DNA of 64,000 bases from Eshraghiella crossota (lineage in GTDB: Bacteria; Bacillota; Clostridia; Lachnospirales; Lachnospiraceae): assembly GCF_025148445.1 (NCBI RefSeq), contig NZ_CP102270.1, positions 2,219,001 to 2,283,000 on the forward strand, given 5' to 3'. The position numbers were made by a program, and so were the translations under genes. Of this stretch, positions 43,169-50,785 are shown in pieces. Position 1 is the stretch's first letter; each line of letters starts with the position of its first letter. The notes under the pieces were generated by a model that did not search any database, was not told the DNA's origin, and was given only the letters and a program-made list of their open reading frames with translations.

Positions 43169-45219
43169 TATAATATAACTCTGCTTCCGGTTGTTACGAT
43201 AATTTTTCCATGCTCATCCCTGTTATTAACGATGATAATTTCACACAGATGCCTGCCGTAATTATTACTGTGCAGATGAATACTAATTACCTTAATACTT
43301 TCATTGGATAAACAGAACTTCTCCATCTCCTCGTATGAAAATACTTTCATAATTTCATCATGTTCATCCTTATCAAGAATGGACGAAAATCTGTTTAACA
43401 AACGGTCAAGAGGCGCATTATCATACTTAACCTTAACCCTATTCTCATCACAGTGAACGGTTGTTAATGTATTGTCCGTATAGTTAAGGCGCAGTATTTC
43501 ACTGCAAAGTTTTGAAAGAGAATCCATATAGTCAAGCAGTCTTTGTTTTACACGCTTACGTTTCTCTTTCGTAATATCCATAGTGTTAAACAGGAACTGC
43601 GGTTTACCGTTTTCCTTGCCTATATAAAATATTTTTATATACAAAGAGCCTTTACTTCCATCTTTTCTGGTATATCCTGCTTCAATATAATTAGTCTCAT
43701 TTCTGGTCATTGCACTGATGCACCGCTTATATACCCTGGAGATATCTTCTTCATCTATAATTTTTCCCTTTCTTACCGTAAAAAGTTCGTAAGGGTCTTT
43801 AATGCCGTATTGATAATAAAATTCCTGATTAACCCGCTTAAGAACAAGTTGTCCGTCATTAATCTCATACTGAAGAATCGCACCAATAATCATGTCGATA
43901 ATTCCGCGGCTTTCAGGATTTCTGATTGTAAAAATACTTTCGACATTAAATTTGTCTGTATCATCATGAATAAGAACACGATCTTCAAAATCTTTTTTAA
44001 AGAACTCTTCTTCACATACAGGCTTGGAAAAATAGAATCCCTGAATGTATTTGCAACCCATATGCTTAAGGAAATTAAGCTGTTTTACGTTCTCAACGCC
44101 TTCTGCTATTACATCCATACCAAGCAGCTTCGCCATATTGATAATAGTAGACACCACATTAGCTGCTTTCTCTGAACCATCTATTTCATCAATAAGAGTC
44201 TTATCAATCTTAAGTATTCCAAAAGGCAGTTCTTTGAGGGTATTAAGAGATGAATATCCTGTTCCGAAATCATCAATATGTATACTAAATCCATATTCAC
44301 AAAGCCTGTCAATTGTATCCTTTATCTTGACCGGATTATCAATATATGCACTTTCGGTAATCTCAATTCTTAATTTATCCGGTGCAACATCGTACTTTGT
44401 AACCAGACCTACAAGTACATCATACAAATTGTCAAACAGAAAGTCTGCTCTTGATATATTAATTGACAATGGAATTACGGTCTTGCCCTCTTCCTTCATC
44501 CTCTTAAGTATTCTGCAGGCTTCCTCCCACACAAACTTATCCAGTCTTGTAATCAGATAATTCTGTTCAAAATATCTTATGAATCTGCCCGGCGAAAGAA
44601 ATCCCAGTGTAGGATGCTCCCATCTTACCAGAACCTCTCCACCTGCCATCACGTTAGAATCAGCATAATATATAGGCTGGATATATACCTTGAACTGTCT
44701 TTCCTTCAGTGCATTGTCAAAATCAGCGGCAAGACGCTGACCCATTATTATATCCTCACGTTCAGAGTTATTATAAATAGCCACAGCTTCCGTATACTTG
44801 CCCTTAATACTGTTAAGTGCAAGAATAGCCCTGTCGCACATCTTAATAACAGGAACATCCCTTGATCTTATCTGGTAGCAGCCTCCCTGTATAAGAATAC
44901 GGTGTTCCACGCCTTCCCTGCGGAATACATATACATTATTCTTAAAACTATAAAGCTTATCATTTGCAAAAACACAACATACAAACTTATCATTACCAAT
45001 TCTTCCGCAGGTTCCTCTTGTAACCTTGGCCTTAATTTCAGCCGCAATTTCTTTTAGAAGCCAGTCTCCTGCTTCCATTCCATACAAATCATTGATAACT
45101 TTAAACTGCACAATATCCCATACAAAAATGTCAAAATTGTCATTAGGATTGTCAGCTAGTAACTTGTCAGTCTCATCAATAAAACCTCTGAAACTGCTTA
45201 TACCTGTTAGTTTATCCAA
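43168..45219 (-). CDS. Degenerate GGDEF plus EAL protein
   Basis: A 683-residue cytoplasmic c-di-GMP protein. The start is a TTG at 45219 (MDKLTGISSFRGFIDETDKL), with a stop codon just upstream. The GGDEF domain (~1-150) has GNDKF in place of GGDEF, so synthesis is unlikely. The EAL domain (~165-415) reads GGEVLVRWEHPTLGFLSPGR, with EVL for EAL. It keeps LRIEITESAYIDN, FSIHIDDFGTGYSSLNTLKE, KIDKTLID and VIAEGVEN, so phosphodiesterase activity is plausible. A PAS-like region follows (~430-560), and a C-terminal tail of unknown fold. No membrane segment is present. Confidence 0.9.
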   Translation of the reverse strand: MDKLTGISSFRGFIDETDKLLADNPNDNFDIFVWDIVQFKVINDLYGMEAGDWLLKEIAAEIKAKVTRGTCGRIGNDKFVCCVFANDKLYSFKNNVYVFRREGVEHRILIQGGCYQIRSRDVPVIKMCDRAILALNSIKGKYTEAVAIYNNSEREDIIMGQRLAADFDNALKERQFKVYIQPIYYADSNVMAGGEVLVRWEHPTLGFLSPGRFIRYFEQNYLITRLDKFVWEEACRILKRMKEEGKTVIPLSINISRADFLFDNLYDVLVGLVTKYDVAPDKLRIEITESAYIDNPVKIKDTIDRLCEYGFSIHIDDFGTGYSSLNTLKELPFGILKIDKTLIDEIDGSEKAANVVSTIINMAKLLGMDVIAEGVENVKQLNFLKHMGCKYIQGFYFSKPVCEEEFFKKDFEDRVLIHDDTDKFNVESIFTIRNPESRGIIDMIIGAILQYEINDGQLVLKRVNQEFYYQYGIKDPYELFTVRKGKIIDEEDISRVYKRCISAMTRNETNYIEAGYTRKDGSKGSLYIKIFYIGKENGKPQFLFNTMDITKEKRKRVKQRLLDYMDSLSKLCSEILRLNYTDNTLTTVHCDENRVKVKYDNAPLDRLLNRFSSILDKDEHDEIMKVFSYEEMEKFCLSNESIKVISIHLHSNNYGRHLCEIIIVNNRDEHGKIIVTTGSRVIL

Positions 45220-45277
45220 AATAAAATCACCCGTTCTTCCTTTTTCCTCTCATTAACTCTCGTACTAACATATTCGT

Positions 45278-45286
45278 ATTATATCA
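45278..45286 (-). promoter_or_regulatory. Extended -10 promoter of the GGDEF-EAL gene
   Basis: TGATATAAT on the minus strand (TG then TATAAT). No good -35 is visible. It lies about 60 bases before the TTG start. Confidence 0.5.
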
Positions 45287-45325
45287 TACATTTCCTGTTT
45301 TGGCACTATAATCTTTAATATTACT

Positions 45326-45356
45326 AAAAAAAATCACGGCCCATCGAGCCGTGATT
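45326..45356 (-). terminator. Terminator after the ABC importer operon
   Basis: On the minus strand AATCACGGC-TCGATGG-GCCGTGATT is followed by TTTTTTT, just after the ATPase stop at 45364. Confidence 0.9.
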
Positions 45357-45363
45357 AATTTAA

Positions 45364-46158
45364 TTATCCTAAAATCATTCTGTCATTAACTGCATCTTCC
45401 CCACCGACGCTATTGAACTTTTCAAGCAGTTCCTCAACCGTGAGATTTTTCTTTTCTTCGCCTGATATATCAAGAATAATCTTTCCGTCTTTCATCATAA
45501 TAAGACGGTTTCCGTGTGCGATTGCATCTTTCATATTATGGGTAATCATAAGTGTTGTAAGATGATCTCTGTCAACAATAGTCTCTGTAGCATCAAGCAC
45601 CTTTGCCGCAGTCTTGGGATCAAGTGCAGCTGTATGCTCATCAAGCAGCAGAAGTTTTGGCTTCTTAAGTGATGCCATAAGAAGTGTTACTGCCTGTCTC
45701 TGACCTCCTGAAAGGAGTCCTACTTTGGATGTAAGTCTGTCCTCAAGCCCAAGATCAAGAATCTTAACTATTTCTTTAAATCCGGCACGTTCTTTGGCTG
45801 TTATCTCTCTTGCCAATCCTCTGAACTTGCCTCTTCTTGCTGCAAGTGCCAGATTCTCGTCAATTCCCATTGTAGGCACTGTTCCCATCATAGGATCCTG
45901 AAATACTCTTCCGAGGAATTTTGCTCTCTTATAATCCTGCATCTTGGTAACGTCAATACCATCAATAAGGATACTGCCATCATCCACTTTCCATGTTCCG
46001 GCAACTGCGTTAAGAAGTGTGGATTTACCGGCTCCGTTACCTCCGATTACAGTAACAAAATCGCCATCATTAAGTTTGAGGGAAACACCGTTTAATGCAA
46101 CTTTTTCATTAACAGTGCCTGGATTAAAGGTCTTATATATATTATTAATTTCCAGCAT
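45364..46158 (-). CDS. ABC importer ATPase, TrpXYZ-like
   Basis: ATP-binding subunit, 264 residues. Walker A is VIGGNGAGKSTLLNAVAG, the signature LLSGGQRQAVTLLMA, Walker B KPKLLLLDEHTAALDPKTA; the residue after Walker B is DEHTA. It overlaps the permease gene by 14 bases and is the last gene of a binding protein-permease-ATPase operon of the uncharacterised/TrpX family importers. Confidence 0.92.
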   Translation of the reverse strand: MLEINNIYKTFNPGTVNEKVALNGVSLKLNDGDFVTVIGGNGAGKSTLLNAVAGTWKVDDGSILIDGIDVTKMQDYKRAKFLGRVFQDPMMGTVPTMGIDENLALAARRGKFRGLAREITAKERAGFKEIVKILDLGLEDRLTSKVGLLSGGQRQAVTLLMASLKKPKLLLLDEHTAALDPKTAAKVLDATETIVDRDHLTTLMITHNMKDAIAHGNRLIMMKDGKIILDISGEEKKNLTVEELLEKFNSVGGEDAVNDRMILG

Positions 46159-47092
46159 TTTCAGATTCCGCCTTTCTTGATGATGTCTTTATATTTTTTC
46201 CGAATATCTTGCCTTTCCAATATGGAAATGCAAGGAACAATGCGATTACCATTGCCTGAATAAATTTAAGCAGGTTAGGATCTATTGGGAACCAGAGTAT
46301 TATTGTTACGATTATGTAATAAATCACGCCACCGAGTACAACTCCCAAGAGCTTTAATGCAAAATTCTTAAATATCTTTCCGAAAATTGCTTCTCCGATT
46401 ACCACTGCTGCAAGACCGATAACGATTGCTCCTCGTCCTGTTGCCACATTGGCAGCTCCGGAATACTGTCCCATAAGTGCTCCGGAAAAAGCAACAATAC
46501 CATTAGAGAGCACAAGCCCGATTACTTTATTGACATCCGTATTAATACCCTGGGCACGGCTCATATTAGGATTGCTTCCTGTTGCTCTTAAAGATGCTCC
46601 TCTCTCTGTTCCGAAGAACCAGTAAAGAACAATTATAAGAACAAGTGATGCCACACCAAATACAAAAACAGGCCACTTATAAAAAGGATATCCACCCTTC
46701 ATATACATACTTGACTCAATAAGATCATAAGTTCTGTTACTTATTGTCATATTAGAACCGCCAAGTATCTTTAAATTAATTGAATAAAGACCAAACTGTG
46801 TAATGATACCTGCAAGTATGGCAGGAATTCCCATAAGCGTATGGAAAAGTCCTGTCACAAGACCTGCAGCCATACCGGCAAGTGTGGCATACAGCATACA
46901 TAACCATATGTTCTGTCCTTTTGTCAGCATTACAGCAAATACAGCAGCTCCGAGACTGACAGTACCATCAACTGACAAATCTGCAATATCCAGTATTTTG
47001 TATGTAATAAATACACCTATTGCCATAATTCCCCACATCATACCTTGGGAAATAGCGCCTGGCATTGCGCTAAATAATGTTGTTATATCCAC
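46145..47092 (-). CDS. ABC importer permease, TrpXYZ-like
   Basis: Membrane permease, 315 residues and about 8-9 segments. The start is a GTG at 47092 (MDITTLFSAMPGAISQGMMW) behind GGAGG. DIADLSVDGTVSLGAAVFAV and ILAGIITQFGLYSINLKILG place it in the branched-chain/TrpY-type permease group. RGASLRATGSNPNMSRAQGI and LVLSNGIVAFSGALMGQYSG are further conserved stretches. It lies between the binding lipoprotein and the ATPase. Confidence 0.9.
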   Translation of the reverse strand: MDITTLFSAMPGAISQGMMWGIMAIGVFITYKILDIADLSVDGTVSLGAAVFAVMLTKGQNIWLCMLYATLAGMAAGLVTGLFHTLMGIPAILAGIITQFGLYSINLKILGGSNMTISNRTYDLIESSMYMKGGYPFYKWPVFVFGVASLVLIIVLYWFFGTERGASLRATGSNPNMSRAQGINTDVNKVIGLVLSNGIVAFSGALMGQYSGAANVATGRGAIVIGLAAVVIGEAIFGKIFKNFALKLLGVVLGGVIYYIIVTIILWFPIDPNLLKFIQAMVIALFLAFPYWKGKIFGKNIKTSSRKAESENAGN

Positions 47093-47114
47093 ACCTAAAA
47101 CCTCCGGTAATTAT

Positions 47115-48101
47115 TTATTCTGTAGTAACAGCTTCGTAACCTTCTGGAATTGTTACGCCAAGTTCTTTACAGATTGCTTCATTATATTTCTTTGTAAATT
47201 TTGGAGCATACTGGATATCCATCTTAGAAACATCTGCTCCGTTTGCAAGAATCTCGTATGCCATCTTGCCTGTAGCATATCCAAGATCATAATAACTGAT
47301 TGAAAGTGATGCAACACCACATCCCTTACAGATTCCTTCTTCACCTGCGATTACGGGAACCTTTGCAGGCATACAGATATTGTATACAGCACTTGTATTC
47401 TCTGCTACCGTATTATCTGTAGGAACATATAAAACATCTGCGTAATCTGCGGCAGTCTGTGTTACATTTGAAATATCATTGGAATCAGCAAATGGGAACT
47501 GCTTGCTTTCGATACCAAGCTTATCGAGTTCTTCGCTGACTACTTTAACCTGATATAATGAGTTAGCTTCTGCCGAACAGTAAAGAAGAGCAACCTTTTT
47601 TGCATCAGGGAAAAGTTCTTTAATCATTGCTGCCTGTTCAGCTAAAGGAGCAAGGTCAGATGTTCCTGAAACGTTAATACCTGTCTTGCCTGAGAAATCT
47701 TTGATATCAAGAGCAACACCGTATTCTGTAACTGATGTTCCGAGAATAGGAATTGAACTTGTAGCAGCAACTGCGGCCTGTAATGCAGGAGTTGCATTTG
47801 CTAAAATAAGGTCTACATCTGATGATACAAAACCATTAACGATTGTTGCACATGTTTCCGTATCATTCTGTGCATTCTTCTCTTCAAACTTAACCTTGTC
47901 ACCAAGTTTTTCCTGAAGTGCTTCTTTGAATCCCTTTGTAGCTGCATCAAGAGCAGGATGTTCAACTAACTGGCAGATACCTACTGTATATGTACCGTCT
48001 CCTTTGTCTGTCTTGGTGCCACCGCTTTTTCCGCATGCTGTTACACTTACAGCCATAAGTGCGGCAAGAGCAACTGCGGCAAACTTTGTCATTTTTTTCA
48101 T
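47115..48101 (-). CDS. ABC substrate-binding lipoprotein, TrpX-like
   Basis: Solute-binding lipoprotein, 328 residues. The signal peptide ends in a lipobox (ALMAVSVTAC-GKSGG), so the mature protein is lipid-anchored. A two-lobed periplasmic-binding fold follows with YTVGICQLVEHPALDAATKG, NAQNDTETCATIVNGFVSSD, VDLILANATPALQAAVAATS and IPILGTSVTEYGVALDIKDF. This is the ABC_sub_bind family that includes tryptophan/tyrosine importers (TrpX). Substrate is inferred only by family. A sigma-A promoter and a folded leader precede it. Confidence 0.9.
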   Translation of the reverse strand: MKKMTKFAAVALAALMAVSVTACGKSGGTKTDKGDGTYTVGICQLVEHPALDAATKGFKEALQEKLGDKVKFEEKNAQNDTETCATIVNGFVSSDVDLILANATPALQAAVAATSSIPILGTSVTEYGVALDIKDFSGKTGINVSGTSDLAPLAEQAAMIKELFPDAKKVALLYCSAEANSLYQVKVVSEELDKLGIESKQFPFADSNDISNVTQTAADYADVLYVPTDNTVAENTSAVYNICMPAKVPVIAGEEGICKGCGVASLSISYYDLGYATGKMAYEILANGADVSKMDIQYAPKFTKKYNEAICKELGVTIPEGYEAVTTE

Positions 48102-48131
48102 TTTCTGTCTCCTTTCCGATAAACCGTGAAA

Positions 48132-48179
48132 AACAGTCTACCCTCAGTCCGTATAAGGTCATATTCCTTAACGACTGTT
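48132..48179 (-). promoter_or_regulatory. Structured leader of the ABC importer, unassigned
   Basis: On the minus strand AACAGTC (48173-48179) pairs with GACTGTT (48132-48138) as P1. Inside, TAAGG-AATATGA-CCTTA forms P2 and TAC-GGACTGAGG-GTA a short P3 with almost no linkers. P1 is followed by TTTTTC. It does not show T-box, SAM, purine, TPP or glycine riboswitch signatures to me. It could be a small aptamer or attenuator. Confidence 0.45.
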
Positions 48180-48203
48180 CTATATTTACATGTAATCCTA
48201 AAT

Positions 48204-48232
48204 ATTATAAATCAACTCCTTGCCTTCGTCAA
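48204..48232 (-). promoter_or_regulatory. Sigma-A-type promoter of the ABC importer
   Basis: On the minus strand there is TTGACG (48227-48232), a 17-base spacer and TATAAT (48204-48209). The predicted leader is about 95 bases and contains the folded element at 48132-48179. Confidence 0.75.
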
Positions 48233-48251
48233 ATTATATTATTTTTAAGTT

Positions 48252-49523
48252 TCATTCACTTTCATCCCAATAAGGATAATCTGTAATAACATACTCTCCT
48301 GCCGAATTTTTCTCCGTCGGCAGCTCGACATAAATCTTGTTGCCGCCAGGAGGCATTATTACTGCAATCACAATTACAAATTTCCCATTGCCGTCATCAC
48401 GGACACTCTTCACCCAGCTGTTATATGACGCATCACCCTTACATTTTTTACATGCCACATAAATATCATCCTTATATTCAATCAACTCTTTGGCAGCAAC
48501 AGCACGGTTCAATGTTTTCTCAGTAAACTCCTCTGAAAAAACAGCCAGAAATTTTTTACGGACATCTTCCATGGTATTTATATAAAAATACGGAGGAAAC
48601 ATCGGCACATAATTCTGTCGATTTAATCTCACAGGTTTCGCACCGCCCGGATAATCACCCGCAAAATTCAGACTCAGCCATAAGCTTCGTGCTTTATCTG
48701 CCAGTTTCATCGCCTTTGCAAGATATAATGTTTTTCCGTCCTCCGGGTAGAACTCATATCCGTTTATACCACAAATACTCTCAATTATGGCAAGCTTATC
48801 TTTTTCATAATTTTCCCATATTGCAAGGGCCTCCCCGGAAACTTTACCCGCATATAATGCTATTGAATAGTTATCACGCGCCGTAATAAAACGGACTTTT
48901 CCATTCGATATAAGCCGCCCTGCTTCTATTCTTCCCTTGTAGGAATCCGAAGAATAACCATATTCATTATTATCAATAATAAAAAATGTAAGCTCTCCAC
49001 CGTCAGTTTTATCAATGTCAAATGACACAAGACCTTCTGAAAAGTTTGCCTTTACTACACCGACCCACTTTTCCGGCAGTGTAATTTCATAAGTACCATC
49101 TGTAAATTTTGTTGAACTGATTTTTTCGGTTGTAATTAAATCACGAAGTCCTTGTACCAATTTTGAATAATTTGGAGGAAATTCATTGTTTCCTTCAGCA
49201 TTTAACTTAGTCCCGTCTTCCAATACAACATCAAAATTCATCCCTGCACCGTCGAGAGCGTACAAATTGCGGCCATGGAAATCCGCCCAGCGGCCTACAC
49301 CGCAGTTGTCAAATAAATCGCACAGCCGGTGAAAAAGTTTTATATCCCCGTCTATTGCCCGGACAATGCTGCGGCATTCAACATTTTCCAATTTTTTATC
49401 ATCCCATTCCTCTGTTCTGATATAATGTTCTAAATGAACACCGTTATCTGTTTTATGACCTTCATAGACATATCTTCGTGCCGACATATCGTTTTGTTCC
49501 AGCTTAAAGCTTTTAAAATTCAT
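48252..49523 (-). CDS. Uncharacterised 423-residue protein
   Basis: I do not recognise a named family. The start at 49523 (MNFKSFKLEQNDMSARRYVY) follows GGAGG by seven bases; a longer start nine codons upstream overlaps it. There is no signal peptide or membrane segment, so it is probably cytoplasmic. Three parts are apparent. The N-terminal module (~1-130) has a beta-rich pattern with HYIRTEEWDDKK and CGVGRWADFHGRN, then VVLEDGTKLNAEGNNEFPPN; similar modules occur in Clostridial lipoproteins and unknown proteins. The middle has TYEITLPEKWVGVV (~150-260). The C-terminal ~150 residues contain YVACKKCKGDASYNSWVKSV and PPGGNKIYVELPTEKN. Confidence 0.75.
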   Translation of the reverse strand: MNFKSFKLEQNDMSARRYVYEGHKTDNGVHLEHYIRTEEWDDKKLENVECRSIVRAIDGDIKLFHRLCDLFDNCGVGRWADFHGRNLYALDGAGMNFDVVLEDGTKLNAEGNNEFPPNYSKLVQGLRDLITTEKISSTKFTDGTYEITLPEKWVGVVKANFSEGLVSFDIDKTDGGELTFFIIDNNEYGYSSDSYKGRIEAGRLISNGKVRFITARDNYSIALYAGKVSGEALAIWENYEKDKLAIIESICGINGYEFYPEDGKTLYLAKAMKLADKARSLWLSLNFAGDYPGGAKPVRLNRQNYVPMFPPYFYINTMEDVRKKFLAVFSEEFTEKTLNRAVAAKELIEYKDDIYVACKKCKGDASYNSWVKSVRDDGNGKFVIVIAVIMPPGGNKIYVELPTEKNSAGEYVITDYPYWDESE

Positions 49524-49581
49524 TGCAATACCTCCATAATAACTATCCATTAATCACCGGAATCCATTCTATATTTTTTAG

Positions 49582-49609
49582 AAAAAGGCCTGCCGTAGCA
49601 AGCCTTTTT
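49582..49609 (-). terminator. Terminator after the small unknown gene
   Basis: On the minus strand AAAAGGCTTGC-TACG-GCAGGCCTTTTT: a strong stem with one mismatch or G-U and a T-run. It lies between the genes at 49634 and 49523. Confidence 0.85.
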
Positions 49610-49633
49610 ACACCACCAATCATTGTAGTCTCA

Positions 49634-50041
49634 TCATATTCTTTCCAAAACAATCATCCCTAACCCGTAAAGCAGACAATTATCATCTGTAACAGGTATT
49701 TCGGCAAATGAATCAACCTTTTCTCCGAGAACTTCACCCTCAATTCCGGTGTCATAGTAGAACTTTCCGTTCTCTTCTTTCCATACTGTGCTTTCGATAA
49801 CGCTATATCCATCATCACGCACCGTCACTCCATGTCTGGCAGCCTCCTCACGCATATTATCCGGCACTAACATAAGAGTGTTGACCACACCGTCTTCAGC
49901 GAACTCAGTCTGGTACTGCATCATCTCAATGCTTCCCTCAAAACGCTCATCATCCGGCGGATTATCAGGTGTAATAACCATTTCTCCTTCTGGTGTAGGC
50001 ACACGAATTTCTTTAACTTTCCAAATTCCGCGAATATCCAT
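49634..50041 (-). CDS. Uncharacterised 135-residue protein
   Basis: The start is the ATG at 50041 (MDIRGIWKVKEIRVPTPEGE) with AAAGGA upstream. The pattern GIWKVKEI, then YQTEFAEDGVVNTLMLVPDN and a series of short strands (NGKFYYDTGIEGEVLGEKV) suggests a small beta-barrel of the lipocalin-like kind. No signal peptide. Not recognised beyond that. It is 78 bases after the DUF6935-like gene and followed by a terminator. Confidence 0.7.
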   Translation of the reverse strand: MDIRGIWKVKEIRVPTPEGEMVITPDNPPDDERFEGSIEMMQYQTEFAEDGVVNTLMLVPDNMREEAARHGVTVRDDGYSVIESTVWKEENGKFYYDTGIEGEVLGEKVDSFAEIPVTDDNCLLYGLGMIVLERI

Positions 50042-50119
50042 ATTTTTATTCCTTTCCTGTGTCATCATAATCTTTATTTAAAATAGCCGTCAATACATAT
50101 TCAGCCGGGCATTTTCTGT

Positions 50120-50689
50120 TTAAGCCCATGGGTTGGCAGATTTCGGTGTCCGCACACCGGTAAGCAGGTACTGTTCCCACAAAAACCACTTGCCATCGGA
50201 TCCACGCTGACGCATTTTGATTGGACGCGGATCATCTGCACCGCCGCAAGGAATAAACAGTTTCATATAACCCGGTTCCTCACCTGATACATGATTACTT
50301 TCAACTACAATCATGTATGGCTCGGCAGGCGTATAATCGTTATCCGGTGTAGCTCCTTTGAAATATGTAAATGGCAGATACGTCTTGCCATCGCGAAAAC
50401 GATCATTAATAAATGATATCTCCTGTCCATTTAACGGACGTGGTCCACGAAGCCAGTTTAACATTTCGGTCCCAATGTTCTTATCTGCTGCATATGCACA
50501 AAGAGCAAGAACCGTAAGTGCCGCAGTTTTAAATGGTGTATCAAGACTTGCCTCCGGCAATGCCTGCATTTCTGCAAGGCTTTCAGGCAACGAAGTGAAG
50601 GTAAACGTTTCCTGTTTGTTGCCGATAGAATGTGCAGCGGAATTTACCGCCTGTTTTGCTGTGCTTTTAAGTTTGTCAAAAATACTCAT
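50120..50689 (-). CDS. DUF6935-like protein
   Basis: A 189-residue protein starting MSIFDKLKSTAKQAVNSAAH. It has an amphipathic N-terminal helix, TFTFTSLPESLAEMQALPEA, then LDTPFKTAALTVLALCAYAA, then GPRPLNGQEISFINDRFRDG and FKGATPDNDYTPAEPYMIVV. The last part (RQRGSDGKWFLWEQYLLTGV) is strongly conserved in similar Clostridial proteins as I recall them, assigned to a domain of unknown function. The function is unknown. It lies between the cysteine-rich surface gene and a small unknown gene. Confidence 0.7.
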   Translation of the reverse strand: MSIFDKLKSTAKQAVNSAAHSIGNKQETFTFTSLPESLAEMQALPEASLDTPFKTAALTVLALCAYAADKNIGTEMLNWLRGPRPLNGQEISFINDRFRDGKTYLPFTYFKGATPDNDYTPAEPYMIVVESNHVSGEEPGYMKLFIPCGGADDPRPIKMRQRGSDGKWFLWEQYLLTGVRTPKSANPWA

Positions 50690-50720
50690 AAATCATCTCT
50701 CCTTTGATAATTTTTATGTG

Positions 50721-50769
50721 TTGAAATAACGTTCTTCGGTAAGTACCCGTTGTGTTTAGGTTATTTCAA
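50721..50769 (-). repeat. 10-bp inverted repeat downstream of the cysteine-rich gene
   Basis: TTGAAATAAC (50721-50730) and GTTATTTCAA (50760-50769) are perfect arms around a 29-base loop. It lies between the stop of the large surface gene and the start of the DUF6935-like gene. It lacks a clear T-run; it may be a weak terminator or an operator. Confidence 0.4.
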
Positions 50770-50785
50770 TTTAGGTAACATCTGT

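Noticed and set aside
43543-44175. A 210-codon hydrophobic plus-strand frame
   Set aside because: Antisense to the EAL domain gene; hydrophobicity arises from complementing charged codons.
48102-48200. T-box leader for a tryptophan-type importer
   Set aside because: No AGGGTGG-type T-box sequence or specifier loop is visible, and the leader is too short.
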